Shown here in pieces: positions 1 through 6,954 of a stretch of DNA of 24,922 nt. The translations under genes and the position numbers were made by a program. The first letter of the stretch is position 1, and every line of letters starts with the position of its first letter. This DNA is from Fibrobacterota bacterium (lineage in GTDB: Bacteria; Fibrobacterota; Chitinivibrionia; Chitinivibrionales; FEN-1185), in contig PLWQ01000025.1 in assembly GCA_003165595.1 (NCBI GenBank), forward strand, positions 1-24,922. Reading direction: 5' to 3'. The notes beneath the pieces were generated by a model. The model worked only from the letters and a program-made list of their open reading frames with translations, searched no databases and was not told the DNA's origin.

Positions 1-1335
1 GCGCCCACGGATGCCAACGCCTACCAGCAGGGCGCAATCGTGACCGTCAAAACGAACTCGGGGAATCTTGCCCGCACGGGCTACACATTTGCGAGTTGGA
101 ACACTGCGGCGGATGGGTCAGGAACGACCTACGCGACTGGCGCTAACCTTGCGATGCCCGGCGCCAATATTACGCTCTACGCGGTCTGGACACAGAACGT
201 GACCTACACAGTCACCTACAACGCCAATGGCGGCGATGCATCACTTGTTCCGGTTGACGCTAACGCCTATCAGCAGGGTGCAACGGTTACGGTTAAGGCC
301 GCAGGCTCATTAACAAGAACGGGCTATTCCTTCGCCGGGTGGAACACGGCGGCGGACGGGACCGGGACGTCATATAACGCCGCGGCAACATTCTTGATGG
401 GCGCTGCCAACGTGACACTTTTTGCGAAATGGTCGCTTATACCGACGTATACGGTCACCTATAATGCCAACGGCGGCGATGTGACCATGATCCCGGTTGA
501 CGCAAACACCTATGCGCAGGGTGCAACGGTCACAGTCAAGGCTCCGGGCGGGTTGACAAGAACCGGGTACAATTTTAACGGATGGAACACTGCGGCGGAC
601 GGAACCGGAACATCATACGCGACCGCAGCTACGTTTCCCATGGGCAATGCGAACGTCGTGCTGTATGCAAAATGGACCATAAAGCAAGACACCGTAACCT
701 TTAGTTCCAGCGGCGGAAGCACGGTGGCATCCCAGATAATTGCTTACGGCGGAACCGCAACAGCTCCCGGGGCGCCCACCCAGAGCGGCTTTTTGTTTGC
801 AGGATGGTATTCCGACCAGGCGCTCACGATTCAATACAATTTTTCAACCGCCATTACCGCCTCCATTATCCTGTACGCAAAATGGACGCCGGTTTACACC
901 GTAACATACAATTCCAATAGCAGCACGAGCGGCACAGTGCCGGTCGATACAAATAAATACACAAATGGGGTAACGGTTTCTGTTCTTGACAATACAGGAA
1001 ATCTCGCCAGGACCGGCTACACCTTTGCAGGCTGGAACACCAATGCGGCAGGCACAGGTACAGACCGCGTCCCCGGAAACACGTTTGCCATGGGCTCGTT
1101 GAATGTAATATTGTACGCAAAGTGGACCATAAACCAATATTCCGTAATCTTTAATTCCAACGGCGGCAGCACTGTGGCGTCGCAATCCGTAAATTATGGA
1201 AGCACGGCGACAGTGCCCAATGCTCCAACCAAGACAAGTTATGTTTTTGCCGGCTGGTATTCGGATGTTGGATTAACAACTGCCTACAATTTTGCGACCG
1301 CCGTGACAGCGGCGACAACGCTGTACGCAAAATGG
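1..1335 (+). repeat. Tandem coding repeats: alternating long and short InlB-B units
   Basis: Approximate unit boundaries are 1-201 (partial long), 202-444 (long), 445-687 (long), 688-891 (short), 892-1134 (long) and 1135-1335 (short). Long units share the segments PVDANxYxQGATVTVK and TGYxFxGWNTAADGTGTSY; short units share SxGGSTVASQ and FAGWYSDxxLT. The first three long units are closest to each other, which suggests recent duplication. The fifth unit has diverged (SNSSTSGTVPVDTNKY). Unit boundaries are read from the protein and are accurate only to a few codons. Confidence 0.85.
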
Positions 1336-1929
1336 CAAATTCAGGATGCGGATGGGAATATTTACACCGAGGTTACGATTGGGACTCAGGTGTGGATGGT
1401 GGAGAATTTGAAGACGACGAAATACAATGATGGGGGTGATATTCCAAATGTGGTAGATAATATAGGTTGGGGTACTCTTCAATCCCCCGCCTATTGCTGG
1501 TACAATAATGACAGTACATTCAAAAATCCGTATGGTGCTTTATATACATGGTATGCTGTAAATACAACTAAACTAGCGCCTACAGGTTGGCACGTTCCTA
1601 CTTTGAATGAATGGAGCACTCTTTTTTCATACCTTGGCGCTGATGATGCAGGCGCAGGAAAGCTTAAGGAAGCGGGATTTACGCATTGGAATTCTCCAAA
1701 TTCTTACGCAACAAACTCAACTGAGTTTACAGGGTTGCCTGGTGGTTTAAGATATGACGGTGCTGGAACCTTTGGAGGCAACATGGGTCAATGGGGAATG
1801 TGGTGGTTAACTGATGAGAATTCTTCATCAGATGGATGGTATTTTGGATTAGGCTATAATACACCTTACGATATTTATCATGCAAACAAAGCCAGCGGAA
1901 TGTCCATTCGGTGTATAAGGAATCAATAA
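1..1929 (+). CDS. InlB B-repeat surface protein with C-terminal FISUMP domain (5' partial)
   Basis: The frame is open from the first base, so the N-terminus lies outside the window; 642 residues are visible. Six beta-repeat units of the Listeria–Bacteroides InlB-B type are seen, marked by 'TGYTFAGWNT', 'FAGWYSD' and 'LYAKW' motifs. They come as long units (about 78 residues, with a PVDANxYxxGATVTV segment) and short units (about 66 residues, with SNGGSTVASQ and YNF), in the order long-long-long-short-long-short. From about nt 1342 the protein becomes a FISUMP domain (DADGNIYTEVTIGTQVWMVENLKT, GWHVPTLNEW, SIRCIRNQ end), common in secreted Fibrobacterota and Bacteroidota proteins. Repeat domains of this type are usually extracellular adhesion or spacer modules; the specific ligand is unknown. 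The FISUMP part is clearly more AT-rich than the repeats, hinting at domain shuffling. No T9SS sorting domain follows. No terminator hairpin was seen after the stop. Confidence 0.9.
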   Translation, partial: APTDANAYQQGAIVTVKTNSGNLARTGYTFASWNTAADGSGTTYATGANLAMPGANITLYAVWTQNVTYTVTYNANGGDASLVPVDANAYQQGATVTVKAAGSLTRTGYSFAGWNTAADGTGTSYNAAATFLMGAANVTLFAKWSLIPTYTVTYNANGGDVTMIPVDANTYAQGATVTVKAPGGLTRTGYNFNGWNTAADGTGTSYATAATFPMGNANVVLYAKWTIKQDTVTFSSSGGSTVASQIIAYGGTATAPGAPTQSGFLFAGWYSDQALTIQYNFSTAITASIILYAKWTPVYTVTYNSNSSTSGTVPVDTNKYTNGVTVSVLDNTGNLARTGYTFAGWNTNAAGTGTDRVPGNTFAMGSLNVILYAKWTINQYSVIFNSNGGSTVASQSVNYGSTATVPNAPTKTSYVFAGWYSDVGLTTAYNFATAVTAATTLYAKWQIQDADGNIYTEVTIGTQVWMVENLKTTKYNDGGDIPNVVDNIGWGTLQSPAYCWYNNDSTFKNPYGALYTWYAVNTTKLAPTGWHVPTLNEWSTLFSYLGADDAGAGKLKEAGFTHWNSPNSYATNSTEFTGLPGGLRYDGAGTFGGNMGQWGMWWLTDENSSSDGWYFGLGYNTPYDIYHANKASGMSIRCIRNQ

Positions 1930-2079
1930 TTTCAACCATCAAGCACCTGTTTTTAATCCATTTTATTGCAGAACATTGTCACGACGAATTGTCAAGTTTT
2001 CATAGGTGATCGGCATCGATAGTGCAAAACCTGTGAAATTCTTCTCACGGATTCAGGTATAAACGCTATTCGCAGTATT

Positions 2080-2322
2080 GTGGAAGTTGAAAGTGCCTGG
2101 ATTTTCGGTTCTTATGTGACAGGTACCACTTATCCCGATAACGACATTGATATCGGAATCTTTATTTATTCGGTACCAGACGACTATTTTACTCTCCTGA
2201 AGAAGCTCTATAAATCACGACGAAAAATAGACACACTCATAGAACCTCGTCTTTTTGTTAAAGGAAAAGACCCGATTGGTTTTCAGAAGGAAATACAGAA
2301 AACCGGAATTAGAATTATTTGA
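2080..2322 (+). CDS. MNT-type nucleotidyltransferase domain protein, probably N-terminally truncated
   Basis: This 80-residue product carries the nucleotidyltransferase signature GSYVTGTTYPDNDID (G10-S11, then D22-x-D24). A later acidic pair in 'KIDTLIEP' (D51/E55) could complete the metal site, and 'FQKEIQKTGI' is a normal C-terminus for these small proteins. Family members are usually about 95-115 residues, so roughly 20 N-terminal residues are missing. The frame continues upstream to a TAG at 2020-2022 with family-like residues (AIRSIVEVESAW) but no ATG; only the GTG at 2080 or rare codons could start it. No Shine-Dalgarno sequence precedes it. No HEPN partner lies next to it, unlike the pair at 23378-24108. 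It may be a decaying remnant or use an unusual start. It is AT-rich relative to the genes downstream. Confidence 0.6.
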   Translation: MEVESAWIFGSYVTGTTYPDNDIDIGIFIYSVPDDYFTLLKKLYKSRRKIDTLIEPRLFVKGKDPIGFQKEIQKTGIRII

Positions 2323-2367
2323 TGTATTCGCCTTGTACAATGCGCGATTGTTGTTCTTGCCGTTTCA

Positions 2368-3792
2368 TTGCTGTGCGCCAATACTTTCGCTCGTCCCAAT
2401 CTTGCTCTATTCCGCCCCGTCTTCTCTTCAAGCACGGGTGAAGACAATCCTCCTGCAAAGGCGGTAAACGGCATACCCACCGACCGGTGGGAAAGCCAGA
2501 CCGACGATTCCGAATGGATATACGTTGACCTCGGCGTCGTTTACAGTGTGGACTCGGTGTTCGTGCGCTGGGAAACCGCTGCCGGGCTCGACTATGTAAT
2601 CCAGACGGCAAGCACGCCTTCCGACAACGACAACGGCTGGACGACTGTGGCCCACGTCACCGATGGGGCGCAGGGAGAGAGCCGGTCCATCACCTTTGCT
2701 CCTGCGTCAACACGCTACGTGCGCCTGCGGGGGTACAAGCGCGCATCGATTTTCGCGTATTCGATCTGGGAATTCGAAGTGTACGGCAACGCCGCAACCT
2801 GCATACCTCCGGTAATTGCCGCCAGCCCGGAAGACCGGACCTTTGTTGACAGTCTCACCACGTCGTTTAACGTCTATGCCAACGGAACCGGAATGTCGTA
2901 TCAGTGGCAGCACCTGCGGCTCATGGATGCCACGTGGTTCACTATTCCTGTGGCAACAACGGCCTATTATTCCTTTAAGCCCATGATTTCCGACAGCGCT
3001 GCCCTTTTTCGGTGCATCGTTTCTTCCTCGTGCGGAATCGACACAACCGCATCCGCGTCGCTTTCTCTTTCTAAGAAGGCCAAGATCAATCTTGCCTGCA
3101 AGAAGCCCGGCAAATGCACCAGCTTCGAAGGCACGGACATGACGGCTGCAAGCGCGTTCGACGACGATTCGGCCACTCGATGGGGTACCAACTACAAGAC
3201 CGACCCGAACAAGGACTCCGCATGGATTTACGTTGACCTGGAGTCGGTATGCACCATAGATTCGGTTTTTCTCAACTGGGAAGACTCCGGCGCAAAAGAG
3301 TATCTGCTGCAAATTGCAAACGCTGCATCGGACAACGACGCGGGCTGGACCACCGTTGCCCATGTCACCGACGGCGCCGGCTGGCAGAAGCGGCCCATCA
3401 AGATCGCGCAGACCCAGGCCCGATTCGTGCGCGTGCGATGCCTGCAGCGCCTGTCGGGCTTCGGCTATTCCATAATCGAGTTCGAGGTGTACGGACCTTC
3501 GTCGACGCAGTCGGTTTTCGGTGCGCCTGCGCGTAGTGGCCCGACGGCATCGCCGCTCGCCATCCGCCAAGAAGTTAACCGCTGCATCATGTCAATTTTG
3601 CGGTCCGTCGATGTGCGAGCCCTTGTGTTTTCGCAGCAGGGCCGGTTGATTCGCGAGATTGTCGGATCATCCGGGATGGTTGTGTGGGACTATGCCGACG
3701 CCGCAGGAAATAGGGTGAACAGCGGAGTATACGTTGTGAGAATTATCTCTGATGGAAGATTGTCTTACGCTGCCGTAGCAATTTGCAGATGA
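2368..3792 (+). CDS. Secreted protein with two discoidin (F5/8 type C) domains, Ig-like linker and T9SS-like sorting domain
   Basis: Numbered from the TTG at 2368 (474 residues). Residues about 8-140 are a discoidin-like jelly-roll domain (RWESQTDDSEWIYVDLG ... RYVRLRG ... WEFEVYG). Residues 145-235 look Ig-like (SYQWQH, ALFRC). Residues 238-376 are a second discoidin domain (RWGTNYK ... SAWIYVDL ... RFVRVRC ... IEFEVYG). Residues about 405-474 resemble a FlgD-like/T9SS C-terminal sorting domain (VVWDYADAAGNRVNSGVYVVRI). Discoidin domains usually bind carbohydrate or surface ligands, so extracellular glycan binding is likely. The start is problematic: a good Sec signal (IVVLAVSLLCANTFA) lies in frame upstream to about nt 2347 but has no ATG/GTG/TTG in front of it. 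An ATG at 2340 is one base out of frame. The true gene probably begins near 2340, with either a frameshift or a sequence error. Confidence 0.85.
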   Translation: MLCANTFARPNLALFRPVFSSSTGEDNPPAKAVNGIPTDRWESQTDDSEWIYVDLGVVYSVDSVFVRWETAAGLDYVIQTASTPSDNDNGWTTVAHVTDGAQGESRSITFAPASTRYVRLRGYKRASIFAYSIWEFEVYGNAATCIPPVIAASPEDRTFVDSLTTSFNVYANGTGMSYQWQHLRLMDATWFTIPVATTAYYSFKPMISDSAALFRCIVSSSCGIDTTASASLSLSKKAKINLACKKPGKCTSFEGTDMTAASAFDDDSATRWGTNYKTDPNKDSAWIYVDLESVCTIDSVFLNWEDSGAKEYLLQIANAASDNDAGWTTVAHVTDGAGWQKRPIKIAQTQARFVRVRCLQRLSGFGYSIIEFEVYGPSSTQSVFGAPARSGPTASPLAIRQEVNRCIMSILRSVDVRALVFSQQGRLIREIVGSSGMVVWDYADAAGNRVNSGVYVVRIISDGRLSYAAVAICR

Positions 3793-4087
3793 TATCTTCA
3801 GGTAATTTTAACCTGAGTATGCTCATAGGTCGCTCAATCCGGTATGCAAAAGGGTGTACAGGGTAGTTTCTTGCGCCAGGTTGGACCGGAGCGGTGCGTA
3901 GAGCGCAGGGCCGGCCGACCCGGCGCCGAAGGCGCATTGGGCGGTCCGGCACCGAGGCCTTGGCCGAGCCCGAAGGGAGAACCGGTGCCTCAAGGCAGGC
4001 GCCCAATTGCTTCGGCGACTATTGGAACAGCCCTCTGCTTCCATCCCGGAGTTTCTCTTTTTGTCCGACATGATTTAGTTTATACCC
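3793..4087. other. Intergenic gap with GC-rich, strongly structured segment
   Basis: This 295-base gap holds a small hairpin just after the upstream stop (TCAGGT at 3798-3803 pairs with ACCTGA at 3811-3816), without a T-run. From about 3860 to 3995 it becomes very GC-rich. GCGCC at 3923-3927 and GGCGC at 3931-3935 form a perfect 5-bp stem around GAA. GGCACCG at 3948-3954 pairs with CGGTGCC at 3983-3989. The strand can be read as an open frame, but its proline/glycine/arginine-rich translation (for example GAEGALGGPAPRP) does not look like a protein. An interspersed repeat or a structured RNA are both possible; neither can be settled from one copy. Confidence 0.45.
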
Positions 4088-5548
4088 ATGACCAGACACC
4101 TGCGCCGCCTGCCGGTTTCCTGCGCGTTCGCATTCGCTGCCTTGTTGCTTCTGAGCCGTAATGCCCTCGCCCAGGAATATACCAGTCAAACCTACGTCGA
4201 CACCTCAATTCAGCGCGCCTTCTACAATCTGAACGCCGCCACCGACGTAGCCGGCATGGGGATGAGGATGGAAGACGCGATCGCGTTCGCCCGGCAGACG
4301 GCCAACCGGCTCAAGAGTATCGCAAAAGGCAATCCCAACGAGAAATACATCCTTTGGAAAGTAGGCGAGCTCGAAAGCCAGGTTTACCTTGAGGAAAACG
4401 GGCTGTTGCTCGAAAAGAACCAGAAGCGGCAACGGCAGGTAAACGATCTTGTCGGACCGTTCAACACCGAGGTCGGCAAGCATCGGCCCGACTTCTCGCA
4501 CCTCGCCGAAATGTACAATCAGGCTCTTACCATCGACCGGTCAAAGGCCTTTGAGTTCGGCACTGCGCTCGAAAGCAGGAAACGGGGTATTCGCCGGGAA
4601 GCCGTCGCCTCACTGGAAAGCGGCGTGGCTACCGGCGATTTCGACCTGGCATGGCGCGAGCTGGTGTACCTCAAAAACAACATGGCGCCGCTCGGCATCC
4701 CGCTCGCGCAGTACAGCATGCTCGCCGCGGAAGTGCAGGCAAAGGTGAAAGTGGACAACGAGCGGGAGTTCATAGCGACAAATGCGAATGCCGTGGAATC
4801 GGAGATTGCAAGAAACAGCTTTGCCGAAGCGCGAACGTCGCTCGGCGTGCTCGACGACCGGGTGGAAAGCCTCCGCGACATCATGAGGAAAGTCGAATGG
4901 GACCGCTGTTACTTTCGCAACAAGCATCTGCGCGAGGCGCTTGACCGCAGGGAAGACTCCCTGATTCGGGTGAACACGGTTATTCTGAGAGACCAGGGCG
5001 TTGTGGCTGCGGACGACTATCTCGAAAACACCGTAAAAAAGTCCGGCGTCTTTCATGAAAAGGTCGGCAGGATGGAGCTTGCCATTCTCGAAAAGGCAAT
5101 GGCGTCCCGCAAGCTGCAGGATACTTCTGTTGTTAAGCAGCTCGCCTCCATTTCCACATCGCAGGCTGATGATTCGACTTCGGTGTTCTCTGATCTCATG
5201 AGCGCTGCAAAGAAACGGGCGCAGGAAAAGGCCGACAGTGCCGCTGCCGCTCAGGAGGGTCGCGGACACGTGACCCACATCGAAGGCGTGCGTCTCGCCA
5301 ACATGCGCGTTTCGCAGGAACTGCTCAGGAAACGCGAGGACGAGTTGCAGAAGGAGAATGTCGACAGAGCCAACAAGCAGATGATCGACATTTACGTGCT
5401 TCTGGAAAAGAAAGAAGTCCAGAAGGCACACGACCAGTACACCGACCACCAGGCGCTGCTTGCCCGGTACATTCCCGCGCAGGCGTTTTCCGTGCTTGAC
5501 TCAACGGTAAACGCAAGATACGCGGCGACGGGGAAAAAAAAGAAGTAG
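4088..5548 (+). CDS. Secreted alpha-helical protein of unknown function
   Basis: A 486-residue protein with a clear Sec signal peptide (positively charged start, hydrophobic residues about 9-22, cleavage after ALA at 28). The mature part is almost wholly helical and rich in Glu, Lys, Arg and Ala, with heptad-like stretches at about residues 85-125 and 370-450 that could form coiled coils. It ends in a lysine run (KKKK). I do not recognise a domain; the alternating helices are compatible with a TPR-like or coiled-coil periplasmic scaffold, but no motif proves it. Two cysteines are present, one in the signal. The ATG at 4088 is chosen because it gives the signal peptide directly; no convincing Shine-Dalgarno sequence is visible. 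The gene is convergent with the tautomerase gene, with 54 bases between their stops. Confidence 0.8.
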   Translation: MTRHLRRLPVSCAFAFAALLLLSRNALAQEYTSQTYVDTSIQRAFYNLNAATDVAGMGMRMEDAIAFARQTANRLKSIAKGNPNEKYILWKVGELESQVYLEENGLLLEKNQKRQRQVNDLVGPFNTEVGKHRPDFSHLAEMYNQALTIDRSKAFEFGTALESRKRGIRREAVASLESGVATGDFDLAWRELVYLKNNMAPLGIPLAQYSMLAAEVQAKVKVDNEREFIATNANAVESEIARNSFAEARTSLGVLDDRVESLRDIMRKVEWDRCYFRNKHLREALDRREDSLIRVNTVILRDQGVVAADDYLENTVKKSGVFHEKVGRMELAILEKAMASRKLQDTSVVKQLASISTSQADDSTSVFSDLMSAAKKRAQEKADSAAAAQEGRGHVTHIEGVRLANMRVSQELLRKREDELQKENVDRANKQMIDIYVLLEKKEVQKAHDQYTDHQALLARYIPAQAFSVLDSTVNARYAATGKKKK

Positions 5549-5602
5549 AGCTGCCCGCTTTCCCGGCACTCCAAACCTCTGCGGCGATTTCCCGCTTTAC
5601 TT

Positions 5603-5992
5603 CTACACCTTCAACTCATACCCCAGCCGGATCTCGCTTGCCATCTGTCCGCCGCGTATACCCCAGTTGTCAAGCGGCTGTTCGTTGAGCAAAACAAAAA
5701 CGTCGTTTGCGGGGATGCCGAGTGCAGCCAGTTTTTCCACGATCAGGCGGTAGAGATCCTTTTTCGCCTCCCTTGAGCGGCCGGGGAAAACCGCGATTTC
5801 GATAATCGTGTACTGAGCGGTCTTGCCGGGCGGGATTTCGAAATTCGCCTCATCACATTCAACGATTTTCTGAGTGCGGTCGGAGTCGAGAATCTTGAAC
5901 GCAGCAACCAATGCGTCATGCACGGCATCAAGAAGTGCTTTCCTTTGTTCGGTTGTCTTTCCTTTTCGCAGGCTGATCGTGACGATGGGCAT
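5603..5992 (-). CDS. Tautomerase family protein (4-oxalocrotonate tautomerase superfamily)
   Basis: A 129-residue cytoplasmic protein starting MPIVTISLRKGKT. Pro2 becomes the N-terminal catalytic proline after methionine removal, the hallmark of the tautomerase superfamily. At 129 residues it is about twice the size of classic 4-OT subunits. The order of conserved parts (RKALLDAVHDAL, then FPGRSREAKKDLYRLIVEKL, then DVFVLLNEQPLDNWGIRGGQ) fits the longer tautomerase group (Pfam Tautomerase_2-like). These enzymes act on enol/keto acids, but the substrate cannot be predicted. The start is supported by an AAAGGA Shine-Dalgarno sequence upstream on the minus strand (complement of about 6000-6005). 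It is a single gene with no obvious pathway partners nearby. Confidence 0.85.
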   Translation of the reverse strand: MPIVTISLRKGKTTEQRKALLDAVHDALVAAFKILDSDRTQKIVECDEANFEIPPGKTAQYTIIEIAVFPGRSREAKKDLYRLIVEKLAALGIPANDVFVLLNEQPLDNWGIRGGQMASEIRLGYELKV

Positions 5993-6141
5993 GGGAATCC
6001 TTTCGATACGACAGGGTGGTTCAAATATACAATTTTGGCGCAGCTTTCCGGTGACCGCCGGCCAACCAATTTCAAATGAATTCTTCCAACCCGAAGATTT
6101 GACATTAGTTAGGGAATTTCTATAAATTCAAAACCGCGGTT

Positions 6142-6274
6142 TGTCATTGCGAGCAAAGCGGAGCATCACGACTAGGACTGCATACAGCGCTACTGGAGTA
6201 GCCGCAAAACGAATCTCGCGTTTTTGCAAAGAATTACGGGAGATTGCCACGTCGCTACGCTCCTCGCAATGACA
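6142..6274. repeat. MITE-like interspersed repeat with 12-bp terminal inverted repeats
   Basis: TGTCATTGCGAG at 6142-6153 is the exact reverse complement of CTCGCAATGACA at 6263-6274. The inner flanks are also partly complementary (left GCAAAGCGGAGCA, right GCTACGCTCCT). The wording of the right end (AGATTGCCACGTCGCTACG) matches a class of short palindromic repeats I have seen scattered through many uncultured-bacterial genomes. The element is 133 bp, has no coding capacity and is likely non-autonomous. Whether other copies exist in this genome cannot be seen from the window. Confidence 0.7.
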
Positions 6275-6333
6275 TCGGGACAATTTTTAGAGGTCCCCTT
6301 TACTGGAAAGTTTACGTATATTTACAACTGGTG

Positions 6334-6364
6334 CGCTTGCGTGAGGACCGCAGTCCAGCAAGCG
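6334..6364 (+). other. Two-tier RNA hairpin in the leader of the sorting-domain/GH3 unit
   Basis: CGCTTGC at 6334-6340 pairs with GCAAGCG at 6358-6364. Inside it GGAC at 6345-6348 pairs with GTCC at 6353-6356 around a CGCA loop. The structure sits about 175 bases upstream of the 6539 start. Downstream, GGCTT and GAAGCC can form another short stem. I could not match it to a known riboswitch class. It could be part of a 5' leader or chance. Confidence 0.3.
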
Positions 6365-6523
6365 GGAAGTCATCTGTTGGGCTTTGCTGTTTCGAATGAA
6401 GCCTTTGCGGGTTTCACCATGGCGGGTCTAAGCCAACCAGCACATTATCGAACATTGTCAACAGAGCTGTTGCTCCTGCACTAATCAAGTTAAGCGTTTT
6501 AGTAATTGGGGAATCTTAACATA

Positions 6524-6533
6524 AGGGGAGGGG
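6524..6533 (+). promoter_or_regulatory. Strong Shine-Dalgarno sequence for the 6539 start
   Basis: AGGGGAGGGG ends five bases before the ATG at 6539. It favours this start over the in-frame TTG at 6506, and the resulting protein begins with a textbook signal peptide. Confidence 0.75.
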
Positions 6534-6538
6534 TTTTC

Positions 6539-6940
6539 ATGAAAAAATCATTGTGTCTTTGGGCGGTCGCGGCGCTGGTCGCGGCCCCGTTGATTGTCGG
6601 CGCAGCGCAATGGACCATAAGCAGCGATCCATTCGGGTTTCCGACCTCTGTGGTGCAGTTTGACAAACCGGTGAGCCAGGCGCGCGCGGCACTCACGTAT
6701 AGGCCGGGCCTGAGCAAAGGATTCATCACTTTCCAATACAGCCTTCCCGAAGGCGCCGGCAGCGCCAGACTCTCCATTTACAACCTTTCCGGTGTGCGGA
6801 TGGTGTCGTTCGATCTGCCCGCGGGAAGCAGTTCCCTGGTGTGGAGCTTTGGGAATCGCAGAATCGCCCCCGGCATTTACCTGGCGACGATGCGCTGCGG
6901 GTCGCTCGAAACCATGATCCAAGTATCCATTGTAAAGTAA
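6539..6940 (+). CDS. Small secreted protein consisting of signal peptide plus T9SS/FlgD-like sorting domain
   Basis: A 133-residue protein. MKKSLCLWAVAALVAAPLIVGA is a classic Sec signal peptide. The remainder (about residues 45-133) resembles a single FlgD-like/T9SS type A C-terminal sorting domain: FQYSLPEGAGSARLSIYNLSGV, then LVWSFGNRRIAPGIYLATM, then the terminal strand MIQVSIVK. In family proteins this domain sits behind a large cargo domain and directs export and surface attachment; here there is essentially no cargo, only about 25 linker residues (AQWTISSDPFGFPTS...). The GH3 gene starts 14 bases after the stop, so the two are very likely co-transcribed. Possible roles are a structural mini-protein, a 3' remnant of a larger gene, or a partner that helps locate the GH3 enzyme. 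The last two are inference. Confidence 0.8.
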   Translation: MKKSLCLWAVAALVAAPLIVGAAQWTISSDPFGFPTSVVQFDKPVSQARAALTYRPGLSKGFITFQYSLPEGAGSARLSIYNLSGVRMVSFDLPAGSSSLVWSFGNRRIAPGIYLATMRCGSLETMIQVSIVK

Positions 6941-6947
6941 AGGGAGG
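6941..6947 (+). promoter_or_regulatory. Shine-Dalgarno sequence fixing the GH3 start
   Basis: AGGGAGG directly follows the upstream TAA and lies seven bases before the ATG at 6955. The frame stays open further upstream, inside the preceding gene, but this site and the signal peptide that follows show where translation begins. Confidence 0.75.
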
Positions 6948-6954
6948 GCTCACC

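Larger units (their letters stand above)
5993..6538. other. Gene-free intergenic region containing a repeat and a hairpin
   Basis: This 546-base gap lies between the divergent tautomerase gene and the sorting-domain/GH3 unit. It contains a MITE-like element (6142-6274) and a two-tier hairpin (6334-6364), annotated separately. I see no convincing coding sequence: the one open frame (about 6224-6484) overlaps the repeat and lacks family resemblance. The promoters for both flanking transcription units must lie here, but I cannot assign -35/-10 boxes with confidence. Confidence 0.6.

Noticed and set aside
3844-4161. A plus-strand open frame of 105 codons in the GC-rich gap
   Set aside because: It overlaps the start of the signal-peptide gene in another frame, and its Pro/Gly/Arg-rich translation reflects the structured DNA.
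6224-6484. A plus-strand open frame of 86 codons downstream of the MITE-like repeat
   Set aside because: It begins inside the repeat, has no ribosome-binding site and no family resemblance.
6280-6500. A cyclic-di-GMP or cobalamin riboswitch in the leader of the 6539 gene
   Set aside because: The conserved sequence boxes of those classes could not be found; only generic hairpins remain.
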